Positions 15,994 through 24,642 of a DNA stretch of 52,815 nt are shown here, in pieces. The position numbers were made by a program, and so were the translations under genes. Every line of letters begins with the position of its first letter. Position 1 is the first letter of the stretch. The stretch is from a bacterium (GTDB lineage: Bacteria; UBP15; UBA6099): the NCBI GenBank assembly GCA_029564595.1, contig JAKQPS010000049.1, positions 1 through 52,815 on the forward strand, written 5' to 3'. The notes under the pieces are model-generated. The model searched no databases, was not told the DNA's origin, and saw nothing but the letters and a program-made list of their open reading frames with translations.

Positions 15994-17316
15994 ATGATTA
16001 CGGCAAAAAAGAAAATTATGACAATGGCGGCGGCGCTGCTTGCGGCTCTATGGCCGGCGGCGGCTCTGGCTCAGGAAGAGCAGCAGATTAGCGCGGGGGA
16101 CACGGCGTTCGTATTGACTTCCGCAGCGATGGTGCTCTTCATGACTGTGGGGCTTGGTTTCTTCTACGGCGGTCTTGTCAGAAGAAAGAACATCCTGTCG
16201 GTGCTGATGCAATGCATGTTCATGATGTGTTTGATCAGCGTCATTTGGGTGTTGTACGGGTATTCGCTGGCGTTCGGCCCCAGCGTGGGCGGTTTCATCG
16301 GCAGTCTGGACTGGGTCGGGCTGAAAGGCGTGGGGCTGGCTCCTTCGGACTCTTACGGCACAACGGTTCCGCATTTCGCTTTCATGACGTTTCAGGGTAT
16401 GTTCGCAATAATCACGCCCGCGCTTATAGTGGGCGCGTTCGCGGAGCGGATGCGCTTCGCGGGCTTTGTAGTGTTTTCTATTCTGTGGGTGACATTCATC
16501 TACGCGCCGGTTTGCCACTGGGTGTGGGGTTCCGGCGGTTTTCTTCTTGGGATGGGCGCGCTTGATTTTGCCGGCGGCACGGTCGTTCACATCAACGCCG
16601 GCATAGCGGCCGTTGTGACCGCAGTCGTGCTTGGAAAGCGCTCCGGGTATCCGGAGCGGACATCCTCTCCGCACCACATACCTTTCGTGGTGCTCGGAGC
16701 TGGGATTCTGTGGTTCGGATGGTTCGGGTTCAACGCCGGGAGCGCGCTTGGGGCAAACGGGTTGGCTGCCGGGGCGTTCGTGGCCACGAACACGGCGGCT
16801 GCCGCCGGGGGTTTGGCGTGGGCTGTCATTGAATGGATAAGAGACAAGAAACCGACCTCCATAGGCGTGGCGACGGGCGTTGTTGCAGGGTTGGTCGCCA
16901 TCACTCCGGCGGCGGGTTTCGTCGGCCCGGTGTCGGCGATTCTCATTGGGGCGGGTTCGAGCGTCATAGGCTTCATCGGCGTCGCGTTCCTGAAACCCAG
17001 ATTCGGATACGACGATTCGCTGGACGCGTTCGGCGTGCACGGTCTGGGAGGCATCTGGGGGGCGCTCGCCACAGGTCTGTTCGCCTCCACCGCGGTCAAT
17101 CCCAACGGAGCGGACGGGTTGTTCTTCGGCAACGCCGCTCAGTTCGGCATTCAGGCCGTCAGCGTGGCGGTCACAATCGTTTACGCCCTGATAGGCACTT
17201 TCATCATCTGCAAAGTCGTGGACGCGGTCATAGGGCTTCGCGTTTCGGCTGAAGAGGAGCGGATAGGGCTTGACCTGACACAACACCATGAGAGCGGCTA
17301 CACCGTTCTCGACTGA
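15994..17316 (+). CDS. amtB: Ammonium transporter
   Basis: Inner-membrane ammonium channel of the Amt/Rh family, 440 residues. A cleavable signal peptide (AALLAALWPAAALAQ) is followed by about 11 transmembrane helices. Pore features are visible: the Phe gate in MTFQGMFAIITPA, Trp in CHWVWG, and the twin pore histidines in GGTVVHINAG and GVHGLGGIWGA. It lies next to the P-II gene 18 bases downstream, the standard pairing in which P-II blocks the channel when nitrogen is ample. The start has only a weak ribosome binding site (AAAGG), part of a possible sequestering stem. Confidence 0.95.
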   Translation: MITAKKKIMTMAAALLAALWPAAALAQEEQQISAGDTAFVLTSAAMVLFMTVGLGFFYGGLVRRKNILSVLMQCMFMMCLISVIWVLYGYSLAFGPSVGGFIGSLDWVGLKGVGLAPSDSYGTTVPHFAFMTFQGMFAIITPALIVGAFAERMRFAGFVVFSILWVTFIYAPVCHWVWGSGGFLLGMGALDFAGGTVVHINAGIAAVVTAVVLGKRSGYPERTSSPHHIPFVVLGAGILWFGWFGFNAGSALGANGLAAGAFVATNTAAAAGGLAWAVIEWIRDKKPTSIGVATGVVAGLVAITPAAGFVGPVSAILIGAGSSVIGFIGVAFLKPRFGYDDSLDAFGVHGLGGIWGALATGLFASTAVNPNGADGLFFGNAAQFGIQAVSVAVTIVYALIGTFIICKVVDAVIGLRVSAEEERIGLDLTQHHESGYTVLD

Positions 17317-17334
17317 GGGGGGAGGACTTCGAGC

Positions 17335-17676
17335 ATGAAATACATTATTGCCATCATACAGCCGGACAGGCTTGAGGCGGTGCAGAAACTTCTGGGAGAG
17401 AAGCAGGTGAACCTGCTGACGGTGTCGCAGACGATGGGGCACGGAAGGCAGATGGGAATCACTAGGGTGTACAGAGGAAGACGGGAGGCCGGGGACCTGC
17501 TGAAGAAAATAAAACTTGAGATAGCGGTGAACGACGACTATCTGGACTCCACCGTGGACGCCATCAAGAAGGGCGCGCGGACGGGCGAGATAGGCGACGG
17601 GAAGATATTCATCTTCAATCTCGAGGATTGCGTGAGGATTAGGACCGGGGAGACCGGGAGCGTGGCGATAGGGTGA
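17335..17676 (+). CDS. glnK: P-II nitrogen regulatory protein
   Basis: Trimeric sensor of ATP/ADP and 2-oxoglutarate, 113 residues, expected to gate AmtB. Binding residues are kept: GRQ at 37-39, Lys58, TGEIGDGKIF (~83-92) and the RIRTGE arginines. The T-loop is altered. Aligned to E. coli GlnB, Tyr46 is kept (VYRG) but the uridylylated Tyr51 is Glu51 in RGRREAG, so control by uridylylation is not expected. The start has an excellent GGGAGGA site. Named glnK for its position after amtB. A strong hairpin follows its stop. Confidence 0.93.
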   Translation: MKYIIAIIQPDRLEAVQKLLGEKQVNLLTVSQTMGHGRQMGITRVYRGRREAGDLLKKIKLEIAVNDDYLDSTVDAIKKGARTGEIGDGKIFIFNLEDCVRIRTGETGSVAIG

Positions 17677-17684
17677 AACCGGGA

Positions 17685-17711
17685 GCGCGGGCGGCCTGCC
17701 GCCGCCCGCGC
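17685..17711 (+). terminator. Very strong hairpin after the P-II gene
   Basis: GCGCGGGCGGC and GCCGCCCGCGC form a perfect 11-bp stem with loop CTGCC. Only CTTTCCC follows, so it is a poor intrinsic terminator and may instead be a processing or stability element that separates amtB-glnK from the glutamate synthase genes. Confidence 0.5.
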
Positions 17712-17750
17712 CTTTCCCATAAACACATTGGAAACGGCGGGCGGATATAA

Positions 17751-18149
17751 ATGAAAATCACGGCGTTTTGTTGTCACAACAGTTTGTACGGGGTAGGCGG
17801 CGCGGCAAAAATGACGAAGGCCGAGGTCCCCGGAGTTCACAAGGTGGAGATTCCGTGCAGCGGACGGCTCGAGCCTATCTACATCCTGAAAGAGTTCGAG
17901 AACGGAGCGGACGGGGTGGTTGTTGTGGCGTGCCCGGCCAAGATGTGCCAGTTGATACACGGAAGCGCGCGGATGGAAAAGAGAATCGAATACGCCAAGA
18001 AGCTGATAAGCGACGCGGGGATGGAGCCGGAAAGGCTGATGCTGTTCAGGCCTGAGCCGCCCACCGCGCCCCGTCTGGCGGAAATCATAGAAGAAGCGTC
18101 AGCCGGTTTTGCGGCCTTGGGGGCTTCGCCCCTTATGGCTGCGGTCTGA
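17751..18149 (+). CDS. MvhD/FrhD-like hydrogenase delta subunit (iron-sulfur electron carrier)
   Basis: A 132-residue protein of the methyl-viologen-reducing hydrogenase delta subunit family. Cysteines lie in ITAFCCH near the start, IPCSGRLEP, and VVACPAKMCQL, close to the family pattern. In methanogens MvhD passes electrons between hydrogenase and heterodisulfide reductase through a [2Fe-2S] cluster. Here it sits between the P-II gene and the split glutamate synthase, with no hydrogenase or HdrA in the window. I infer that it feeds electrons to the ferredoxin-like domains of the next two proteins; this is untested. It lies 27 bases before the next start. Confidence 0.8.
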   Translation: MKITAFCCHNSLYGVGGAAKMTKAEVPGVHKVEIPCSGRLEPIYILKEFENGADGVVVVACPAKMCQLIHGSARMEKRIEYAKKLISDAGMEPERLMLFRPEPPTAPRLAEIIEEASAGFAALGASPLMAAV

Positions 18150-18176
18150 GCGCGCGGAACAAAGGAGGCAACCGCT

Positions 18177-19574
18177 ATGCCCGGAAAGTATCACATAGAG
18201 ACGAAGGAAGTCCCGCCCAGATTCAACGCCGTCGGCAGGTTCGGGATCATCGACCTGTACGAGACGTGCGCGAGAGGATGCAGGAACTGCGTAAAGAAGA
18301 AATGCATATACGACATTCACAAAAAAGAATTTGATTTTGCGCATTCGCTGGATCGCCCGACGGAGTTCATGAACGAGTGCATGAACTGCCTGATGTGCGT
18401 GCAGAACTGCACGCGCGGCGCTCTCACGAGGACGCAGAACCCGGAGTACACGTGGCTGGGCAACGAATACTGGAAGCCGGCGATAATCGCGGGCATCTGG
18501 AAGATGGCGGCCACGGCCAAGCTGCCGGTTTCGGGAGCCGGTTACGGCGGCCCGTTCTCAGGCCCCGGCTTCGATTCCATGTGGACGGACATGAGCGAGA
18601 TTGTCCGCCCGACCCGCGACGGCATTCACGGTAGAGAGTACATATCGACCTCGGTCGATATCGGCGGGTTGCCGTCCAACCTTGAGTTCAGCCCCGGCGG
18701 CGAGTTGCTCGGAGAAGAATCTCCGGTCATAGAACTGCCCGTGCCGTTTATCCTCGAAGTCCCGCCGCTTGGACAGATATCGAAGAACGTGCTTGAAGCG
18801 ATGGCTCGCGCGGCGCGAGGCATGGACACCTTGTTCGCACTCGACGCGGAAGACGCCGAAGAGTTCGCCGCAGAGTTCGCAGGCTGGCTGGCCCCCCGGG
18901 TGAAAAACAGCGCGATAGAGAATCATGCCGCTCTCATTAAGTCCGTCAGGATGGTCTGTCTAGAGGACTCTCCTGACGCGCTGGACGCAGTCGCCTGCGT
19001 GAAAGCGATAAATCCCGGAGCCGTCGTGAGAATAAGGCTGGCTCTCGGAGACGGCGTTGAAGCGCGGGTGGTCGAGTTGGTGGAGGCGGGAGCCGAAGCG
19101 ATTCAACTCAGCGCCGACATAAACGGAGATATAGCGTATTCAGACGGGCGCGTGGAATTCATCAAGGACGCGTTCCGCCGGATTCACAGCTTGCTCGTGG
19201 ACAAATGCGTCAGAGACAGGGCGACGCTGATCGCCGACGGCGGCATAGCTATGGCCGAGCATCTTGCGAAGATAATCATCTGCGGGGCGGACTGCGCGTC
19301 TCTCGGAATTCCATTCCTCGTGGCGATGGAATGCAGGATGTGCGGGGCGTGTTCGCGGGGCGTCGAATGTCCGGTGAACATGAGCGAGGTTCCGCCAGAA
19401 GACGGCGCGTGGAGAGTGATGAATCTAGCGGCGGCATGGCGCAACCAGTTGCTTGAAGTTCTTGGCGCTATGGGGATACGCGAAGCGCGCCGCCTAAGAG
19501 GGGAATTCGGAAGAGCGATGTTCTGCGAAGATTTGGAGCGGGACACGTTTCAGAAAATATTTGCCGGAGCGTGA
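18177..19574 (+). CDS. Glutamate synthase FMN-domain paralogue, degenerate, with N-terminal iron-sulfur motifs
   Basis: A 465-residue relative of the next gene. Residues ~25-80 hold cysteine clusters (CARGCRNCVKKKC and CMNCLMCVQNC) that look ferredoxin-like. The barrel region keeps the late glutamate synthase features (GADCASLGIPFLVAMEC and CRMCGACSRGVECPVNMS). It lacks the middle catalytic parts seen in the next protein, such as the glycine-rich GGGMSFGSIS segment and the Lys-bearing ISAKVAAPSDVD segment. It is probably not a glutamate synthase itself but an electron-transfer or structural partner. The start has AAAGGAGG 8 bases upstream. Its exact role is unknown. Confidence 0.7.
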   Translation: MPGKYHIETKEVPPRFNAVGRFGIIDLYETCARGCRNCVKKKCIYDIHKKEFDFAHSLDRPTEFMNECMNCLMCVQNCTRGALTRTQNPEYTWLGNEYWKPAIIAGIWKMAATAKLPVSGAGYGGPFSGPGFDSMWTDMSEIVRPTRDGIHGREYISTSVDIGGLPSNLEFSPGGELLGEESPVIELPVPFILEVPPLGQISKNVLEAMARAARGMDTLFALDAEDAEEFAAEFAGWLAPRVKNSAIENHAALIKSVRMVCLEDSPDALDAVACVKAINPGAVVRIRLALGDGVEARVVELVEAGAEAIQLSADINGDIAYSDGRVEFIKDAFRRIHSLLVDKCVRDRATLIADGGIAMAEHLAKIIICGADCASLGIPFLVAMECRMCGACSRGVECPVNMSEVPPEDGAWRVMNLAAAWRNQLLEVLGAMGIREARRLRGEFGRAMFCEDLERDTFQKIFAGA

Positions 19575-19646
19575 AAGCGTCCGGCGGGCGGCGTCTGGGG
19601 GAGTCCCGCGCGCCGCTTGAACAATAAAAGAAGGAAGGTCGCCGCT

Positions 19647-21167
19647 ATGAGCATGACAATTGAAAACGAAATCGCCGCCGCGCCAGCGACGCGCGAGATC
19701 AAAACGGCCCCGAGCCGTTTCAGGAACCAGATCGGGGCGTATAAAATATTCAGGAGCGAGAACTGCATCGGCTGCGGAAAGTGCGCGTCTCTCTGCCCGC
19801 ACGGCGTGCACGAGCGTTTCGGCGACAGCGGCAAGATGGTTAGACCGAGGGATTACAGATGCCGTGGAGAGAGTTGCCGAAGCGAGGAATATTTCTGCAT
19901 AAACAAATGTCCCGTCGGCGCTCTCTCGCTGCGCAGAAATCCCGTGTACTCAACTCTTGGAGATCACAGGTGGACCGCGGACCTGATTCTCAGCACATGG
20001 GATCAGGCTGAAAATGGTCGGATTACGAACGAAACACTTGAATCCGAACTCGGCGCGTCAGGCGGCGGATTCGACAAGTTGAGATTCAGGTTCCCGGCGG
20101 TTCCGTCCGGCGTTGATCCATCCGATGTGGACACCTCTCTGGAACTCAACCGGCGCTCGGACGACCCGGCGGCGCATAAAATCAAAATTGACGTTCCGTG
20201 GTACGGCGGCGGCATGAGCTTCGGCTCGATAAGCGACAACATGATGGTGTCGCGCGCTCGCGCGGCTACCGCGTGGAACACCTTTACCTGCACCGGCGAG
20301 GGCGGATATCCCGAACTGCTTCGCCCTTACGACGACCACATAATCACGCAGATAGCCACCGGCCTGTTCGGCGTGCGCGAGGAGACCATCCAGCGCGTGA
20401 AGATCGCCGAATTCAAATACGCGCAGGGGGCCAAGCCCGGACTCGGCGGCCATTTGCTCGGCGACAAAAACACCGCCGACGTCGCCCGCATGAGAGAGGC
20501 TGTTCAGGGCACGGCTCTATTTTCCCCGTTCCCGTTCCACAGCGTTTACTCGATTGAAGACCACAAAAAACACGTGGACTGGATAAAGGCTATGAACCCG
20601 CGCGCGCTGATTTCGGCGAAAGTGGCCGCGCCGTCGGACGTGGACATGGTCGCGGTAGGCTGCTACTACGCGGGAGTGCATATTGTGCATGTGGACGGGA
20701 GCTACGGCGGCACGGGGGCGGCTCCGGACATCGCAAAGAAAAACATCGCGCTTCCCATCGAATACGCCATCACGCGCGTCCACAACTTCCTTGCCGACGA
20801 AGGCGTCAGGGACGAGATAACTCTCATCGCCAGCGGCGGGCTGCGCTCGGCGCACGACATCGCCAAGGCCATAGCCCTCGGAGCTGACGGCGTTGTGATT
20901 GGCACGAGCGACATGGTGGCGGTCGAGTGTATTAGATGCGGCAACTGCGAGAGCGGTCGCGGATGCGCAAGAGGCATCGCCAGCACCGACCGCGAACTCA
21001 AACATCTCATCGACGTCGATTATGCCACGCAGCGCCTTATCAATTTGTACAATTCGTATCGTGAACAGTTGGTCGGCATCATATCGCGGCTCGGTCTGAG
21101 ATCAGTCGCCGAATTGAGGGGGCGCACCGACCTGCTGATGCACCTAGACTACTCGAAGCCCGAATGA
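19647..21167 (+). CDS. gltB: Glutamate synthase, FMN synthase subunit (archaeal type)
   Basis: A 506-residue subunit that reduces 2-oxoglutarate plus ammonia to glutamate on FMN. An N-terminal ferredoxin-like part has CIGCGKCASLCPHG and CINKCPVGAL (residues ~38-95). The FMN barrel includes YGGGMSFGSISDN, CTGEGGYPE, GAKPGLGGHLLGDK, ISAKVAAPSDVDM and the glycine-rich VDGSYGGTGAAP. A C-terminal cysteine cluster, CIRCGNCESGRGCARG, matches the expected iron-sulfur site. The ATG at 19647 follows AAGGAAGG by 8 bases. The glutaminase and GXGXG domains are on the next gene, so the enzyme is split. No NADPH-binding GltD is present here. Confidence 0.9.
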   Translation: MSMTIENEIAAAPATREIKTAPSRFRNQIGAYKIFRSENCIGCGKCASLCPHGVHERFGDSGKMVRPRDYRCRGESCRSEEYFCINKCPVGALSLRRNPVYSTLGDHRWTADLILSTWDQAENGRITNETLESELGASGGGFDKLRFRFPAVPSGVDPSDVDTSLELNRRSDDPAAHKIKIDVPWYGGGMSFGSISDNMMVSRARAATAWNTFTCTGEGGYPELLRPYDDHIITQIATGLFGVREETIQRVKIAEFKYAQGAKPGLGGHLLGDKNTADVARMREAVQGTALFSPFPFHSVYSIEDHKKHVDWIKAMNPRALISAKVAAPSDVDMVAVGCYYAGVHIVHVDGSYGGTGAAPDIAKKNIALPIEYAITRVHNFLADEGVRDEITLIASGGLRSAHDIAKAIALGADGVVIGTSDMVAVECIRCGNCESGRGCARGIASTDRELKHLIDVDYATQRLINLYNSYREQLVGIISRLGLRSVAELRGRTDLLMHLDYSKPE

Positions 21168-21196
21168 ACCGGGCGGCATATAGAAAGGAAACCGCT

Positions 21197-23833
21197 ATGA
21201 GAAACGACAATGAAAACATGGCAGCAAGGATACTTGAGAGCAGGCGCGCTATTTCTGACGCGGCTCCTCGCCGGGAGGCGGACAAGGTGGAGGAGGAGGG
21301 CGGGTGCGGCGTAACCGGATTCGCTTGTTCGATACCTGTCGCCGGCCGCCACATACATGCTCCCTCTGTGCAGATGCACAACAGAGGCAACGGCAAAGGC
21401 GGGGGGATCGCCGCGGTCGGACTCTCTCCCGATCAACTCGGCGTCTCCCGCGATGTCCTCGACACTAACTATCTCCTGTTAATTGCCGCGATCGACCCGT
21501 CGTGCGTGGAATCTCTCGAAAACAAATACATCCGTCCAAATTTCGACATCGCTTCCGAGGGGACCATCGATTCGATTGCCGACTGGCGGGACATGCCTTC
21601 GCTTCTGGTTCAACCGCCTCAGGTGCGCAGATATTTCGTTAGAGTGAAGCCATCCGTGTTGAACGCCTTCGCCGTCGCCAACAACCTCGAATCGCTTGAA
21701 CGCGACAGGATAGAGGACGAGTTCATATACCAGAACTCATACCGGATAAACACCGAATACTACGCCGCCCTCGGAGAGAAACAGGCGTTCGTGCTCTCCC
21801 ACGGCAAGAACATGATGATATTGAAGATAGTCGGGTACGCCGAAGAAGCGGTCGAGTATTACAAGCTTAACGATTTTAATGCGCACGTATGGATCGCTCA
21901 CCAGAGATACCCCACCAGAGGGCGCGTGTGGCATCCCGCGGGCGCTCACCCCTTCATCGGCATGCACGAAGCCCTCGTTCACAACGGCGACTTCGCCAAT
22001 TACTTTTCCGTTTCCGAATACCTGAAACAGCGCAACATTCGCCCTCTGTTCCTGACGGACACCGAAGTGTCCGCTCTCGAGTTCGACTTGCTCAACAGGG
22101 TGTACCGCTATCCGCTTGAATACATAATCGAGTCGCTGGCCCCCACGACGGAGTCGGACTTTGATCTGCTGCCGCCTGCAAAACAAAAAATCTACCGCCG
22201 GATACAGGCGGCCCAGATACACGGCTCTCCGGACGGCCCGTGGTTCTTCATCATCGCTCGCAATCTCCTTGAAGGGAACGGGTTCCAACTCCTCGGAATC
22301 ACGGACACCGCTATGCTCCGCCCGCAGGTGTTCGCTATACACGACGGCGAAGTAAAGATCGGACTTGTATGTTCCGAGAAACAAGCTATCGACGCTACGC
22401 TACGCAGTCTCGCCTCCGAAGATTCAAGGGTGTGCCCGGTGGCGGACAAATACTGGAACGCGCGCGGCGGCAGCAGCGAGGACGGCGGCTCTTTCAGCTT
22501 CACGCTCACCGGAGACGCATCTTCGTCTCAGGGCATGACTCTGGTTTGCAGGGACAAATTCGGCAAGGAAGTCGCGCCGCCCGCAGGCAAAAAGCGGCTG
22601 GACATCAGCCTGCCCATCGGCTCCGAAAACGGCGACGGGATGACCACGGAATTCATTCGAGAAAAACTTCTCGCCGGCGACCCGGAAGCCCTCTCCGCGG
22701 CGATGATGGAGAGGATGCCGCGCTGCAACTACGACGCGGTCAGAAGTTTCGCGCAACTCGTCGCCGAACATTCGCGCATTTCCGACTCGGCGCGCTCCGC
22801 GGCGATTGAAACCCTCACGACGCTCAATGACATGCGGTATCCGACCGGCTCGAAAATGAGAAGCTCTGTCCTTCAGGTGGTTCAAGCCGCTTTGGATTCA
22901 GTTTTTAAAGCGGTTCCTCAGATAACAGGCTCAGGCGCGTCAAAACACAGGCTTATCGAGTTCGAAACGCGCGACTCGCTCAGAGGCCCGGCGTCGGGCG
23001 AAGACACCCTCGTTATCAACGCCGCGGGGTTCCAGCCAGAACTTGACGACAGGGACTCGAAAACAATCATCGACGCGTTCCGGCTCGGATGGCGGAAATT
23101 CATAGTGTTCAACTCGACAGGGCAGAGGTTCCACGGCGTGGGTTTAGGGCCGGACACCACAGGAGTTCGCATAGACTGCTACGGCAATGTCGGCGACTAT
23201 CTAGGCTCCGGCATGGACGGCCTAGAAATACGCGTCCACGGCGACGCTCAAGACCAGCTTTGCCAGATAGCAAAAAGCGGCAAACTGGCGGTTTACGGCA
23301 GCGTCGGACAGACATTTATGTACGGCGCGAAAGGCTCAGAGGCGTATATTATGGGCAACGCGGCGGGACGCCCCCTCATTAACGCGGTCGGAAAACCACG
23401 CGTGGTGATAAACGGCACGTGTCTGGACTACCTTGCAGAAAGCTTCATGGCCGGAGACCCGCTCAACGGCGGCGGATTCGCCATCGTCAACGGGCTGGAA
23501 TTCGATGACGACGGACGTCTTCGCCCGCTCGCGCGCCCGTATCCCGGCGGCAACCTGTTCTCCCTAGCTTCGGGCGGCGCCATCTATCTGCGCGACCCTC
23601 ATTCCGTCACTTCTTCCGAACAGCTCAACGGAGGAGTGTTCTTTAAATTCACGGAGGCGGACTGGGCCTTGATACTTCCATATCTGCGGGAAAACGAGCG
23701 CTTGTTCGGCGTCTCCATCGAACGCGACTTGCTAACCGTGAACGGCGTCTTGAAGTCGCCGCTGGAAGTTTACCGCAAAGTAGGCGCGGTCAACGTTAAG
23801 AAACTTGTCGCCGCCACCGGCGGGGTGGAATAA
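21197..23833 (+). CDS. Glutamate synthase glutaminase plus GXGXG-domain subunit
   Basis: An 878-residue fusion. The first half is a class II glutamine amidotransferase with Cys37 in EGGCGVTGF, HQRYPTRGRVWHPAGAHPF and HNGDFANYFS. The second half (~600-878) is the right-handed GXGXG helix of the glutamate synthase alpha subunit, with GNVGDYLGSGMDG, GSVGQTFMYGAKGSEAYIMG and NGGGFAIVNG. It supplies ammonia from glutamine to the FMN subunit. The nucleophile must become N-terminal, so removal of a 36-residue propeptide is implied. The ATG at 21197 follows AAAGGAAA. The 12 bases before it repeat the leader motif of the two previous genes (ending CCGCT or GCCGCT before ATG). Confidence 0.88.
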   Translation: MRNDNENMAARILESRRAISDAAPRREADKVEEEGGCGVTGFACSIPVAGRHIHAPSVQMHNRGNGKGGGIAAVGLSPDQLGVSRDVLDTNYLLLIAAIDPSCVESLENKYIRPNFDIASEGTIDSIADWRDMPSLLVQPPQVRRYFVRVKPSVLNAFAVANNLESLERDRIEDEFIYQNSYRINTEYYAALGEKQAFVLSHGKNMMILKIVGYAEEAVEYYKLNDFNAHVWIAHQRYPTRGRVWHPAGAHPFIGMHEALVHNGDFANYFSVSEYLKQRNIRPLFLTDTEVSALEFDLLNRVYRYPLEYIIESLAPTTESDFDLLPPAKQKIYRRIQAAQIHGSPDGPWFFIIARNLLEGNGFQLLGITDTAMLRPQVFAIHDGEVKIGLVCSEKQAIDATLRSLASEDSRVCPVADKYWNARGGSSEDGGSFSFTLTGDASSSQGMTLVCRDKFGKEVAPPAGKKRLDISLPIGSENGDGMTTEFIREKLLAGDPEALSAAMMERMPRCNYDAVRSFAQLVAEHSRISDSARSAAIETLTTLNDMRYPTGSKMRSSVLQVVQAALDSVFKAVPQITGSGASKHRLIEFETRDSLRGPASGEDTLVINAAGFQPELDDRDSKTIIDAFRLGWRKFIVFNSTGQRFHGVGLGPDTTGVRIDCYGNVGDYLGSGMDGLEIRVHGDAQDQLCQIAKSGKLAVYGSVGQTFMYGAKGSEAYIMGNAAGRPLINAVGKPRVVINGTCLDYLAESFMAGDPLNGGGFAIVNGLEFDDDGRLRPLARPYPGGNLFSLASGGAIYLRDPHSVTSSEQLNGGVFFKFTEADWALILPYLRENERLFGVSIERDLLTVNGVLKSPLEVYRKVGAVNVKKLVAATGGVE

Positions 23834-23879
23834 AATCGCGATTCGATGTTTGCGCGGATAAAAACGTCAAACGCGATTT
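23833..23879. terminator. Convergent hairpin after the glutamate synthase genes
   Basis: AAATCGC (23833-23839) pairs with GCGATTT (23873-23879), with GTTTG/CAAAC pairing inside. It lies between convergent genes. On the minus strand a TTTTATT run follows the stem; on the plus strand a T-run comes about 10 bases later. A bidirectional terminator is plausible. Confidence 0.4.
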
Positions 23880-24492
23880 AAAGCAATATTTTTTCCAATC
23901 TGATTTTATCGTATCTTTTGTCGTGGATGACAAATAGCGTTTTTCCATGCTTGGAGAACACGTGGGTGACAATCACCGGGTCGGCATGATTGCGCGCCGT
24001 GTCGAACAACACGCGGCCGTCGTTCCCATAAACTAAAGAGCCGGGTTTGATTGGTCTGTCTGCGACAAAAACATGCGTGTTTTTATATGGATTACTAAAA
24101 TTGACTTTGTCATTCCAGAAAAAACCGGCGATCAAAAAGCCATCGTTTTCTTTCAGATACTTAATAGACTCGATCCCGCACGGTCTAGCCACAGACACCG
24201 TCAGTTTGCCATCCTCAGGCACATAATAAACCCATTTTCCTTGAAGAACCCTGTGTATCTTCTCGACTTGCCCGGCGTAGTCGAATTCAATTCTGACGAA
24301 CAAGAATGCCACTAGACACGCGAGCGCGACGGCAGACGAAGCCAACCGAATTTTTGCGGATGAAAAAAAATGCTTATTGGCGGGCGGGCCGGCTTTGCTT
24401 GATCCGGTCGCTTCAGGTTCAGGCGAAGACTCATAAAGAACTGCGCTGTCGTTATTGTCGCTATTAGTGATTTTATTCCGGTTGCGTAACAT
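23878..24492 (-). CDS. Hypothetical single-pass membrane protein
   Basis: A 204-residue protein I do not recognise. Residues 1-45 are polar and acidic, one hydrophobic helix follows (LASSAVALACLVAFLFV, ~50-68), and the rest (~70-204) is a predicted extracytoplasmic domain rich in aromatic and beta-type residues, including GKWVYYVPEDGKL and FLIAGFFWND. No cysteine pair or enzyme motif stands out. It lies downstream of the histidine kinase on the same strand, 150 bases away, and converges on the glutamate synthase block. Base composition is lower in GC than its neighbours. Confidence 0.6.
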   Translation of the reverse strand: MLRNRNKITNSDNNDSAVLYESSPEPEATGSSKAGPPANKHFFSSAKIRLASSAVALACLVAFLFVRIEFDYAGQVEKIHRVLQGKWVYYVPEDGKLTVSVARPCGIESIKYLKENDGFLIAGFFWNDKVNFSNPYKNTHVFVADRPIKPGSLVYGNDGRVLFDTARNHADPVIVTHVFSKHGKTLFVIHDKRYDKIRLEKILL

Positions 24493-24642
24493 GTGAATCG
24501 CTGCTCCCCGTATGCTTCATCCAAGATGCTTTGGCGACCATCTCAATAATTGTAACAGCGGGAACATAAATCTGCCCTACAGTTATTTTACACAAGTCGA
24601 AAAAAATTTTAAAGTTTTTCGCAACAAGGGAATACGGATTGA

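Noticed and set aside
16048-17442. 464-codon minus-strand frame opposite amtB
   Set aside because: Antisense shadow of amtB and the P-II gene; His/Arg/Pro-rich translation with no domain.
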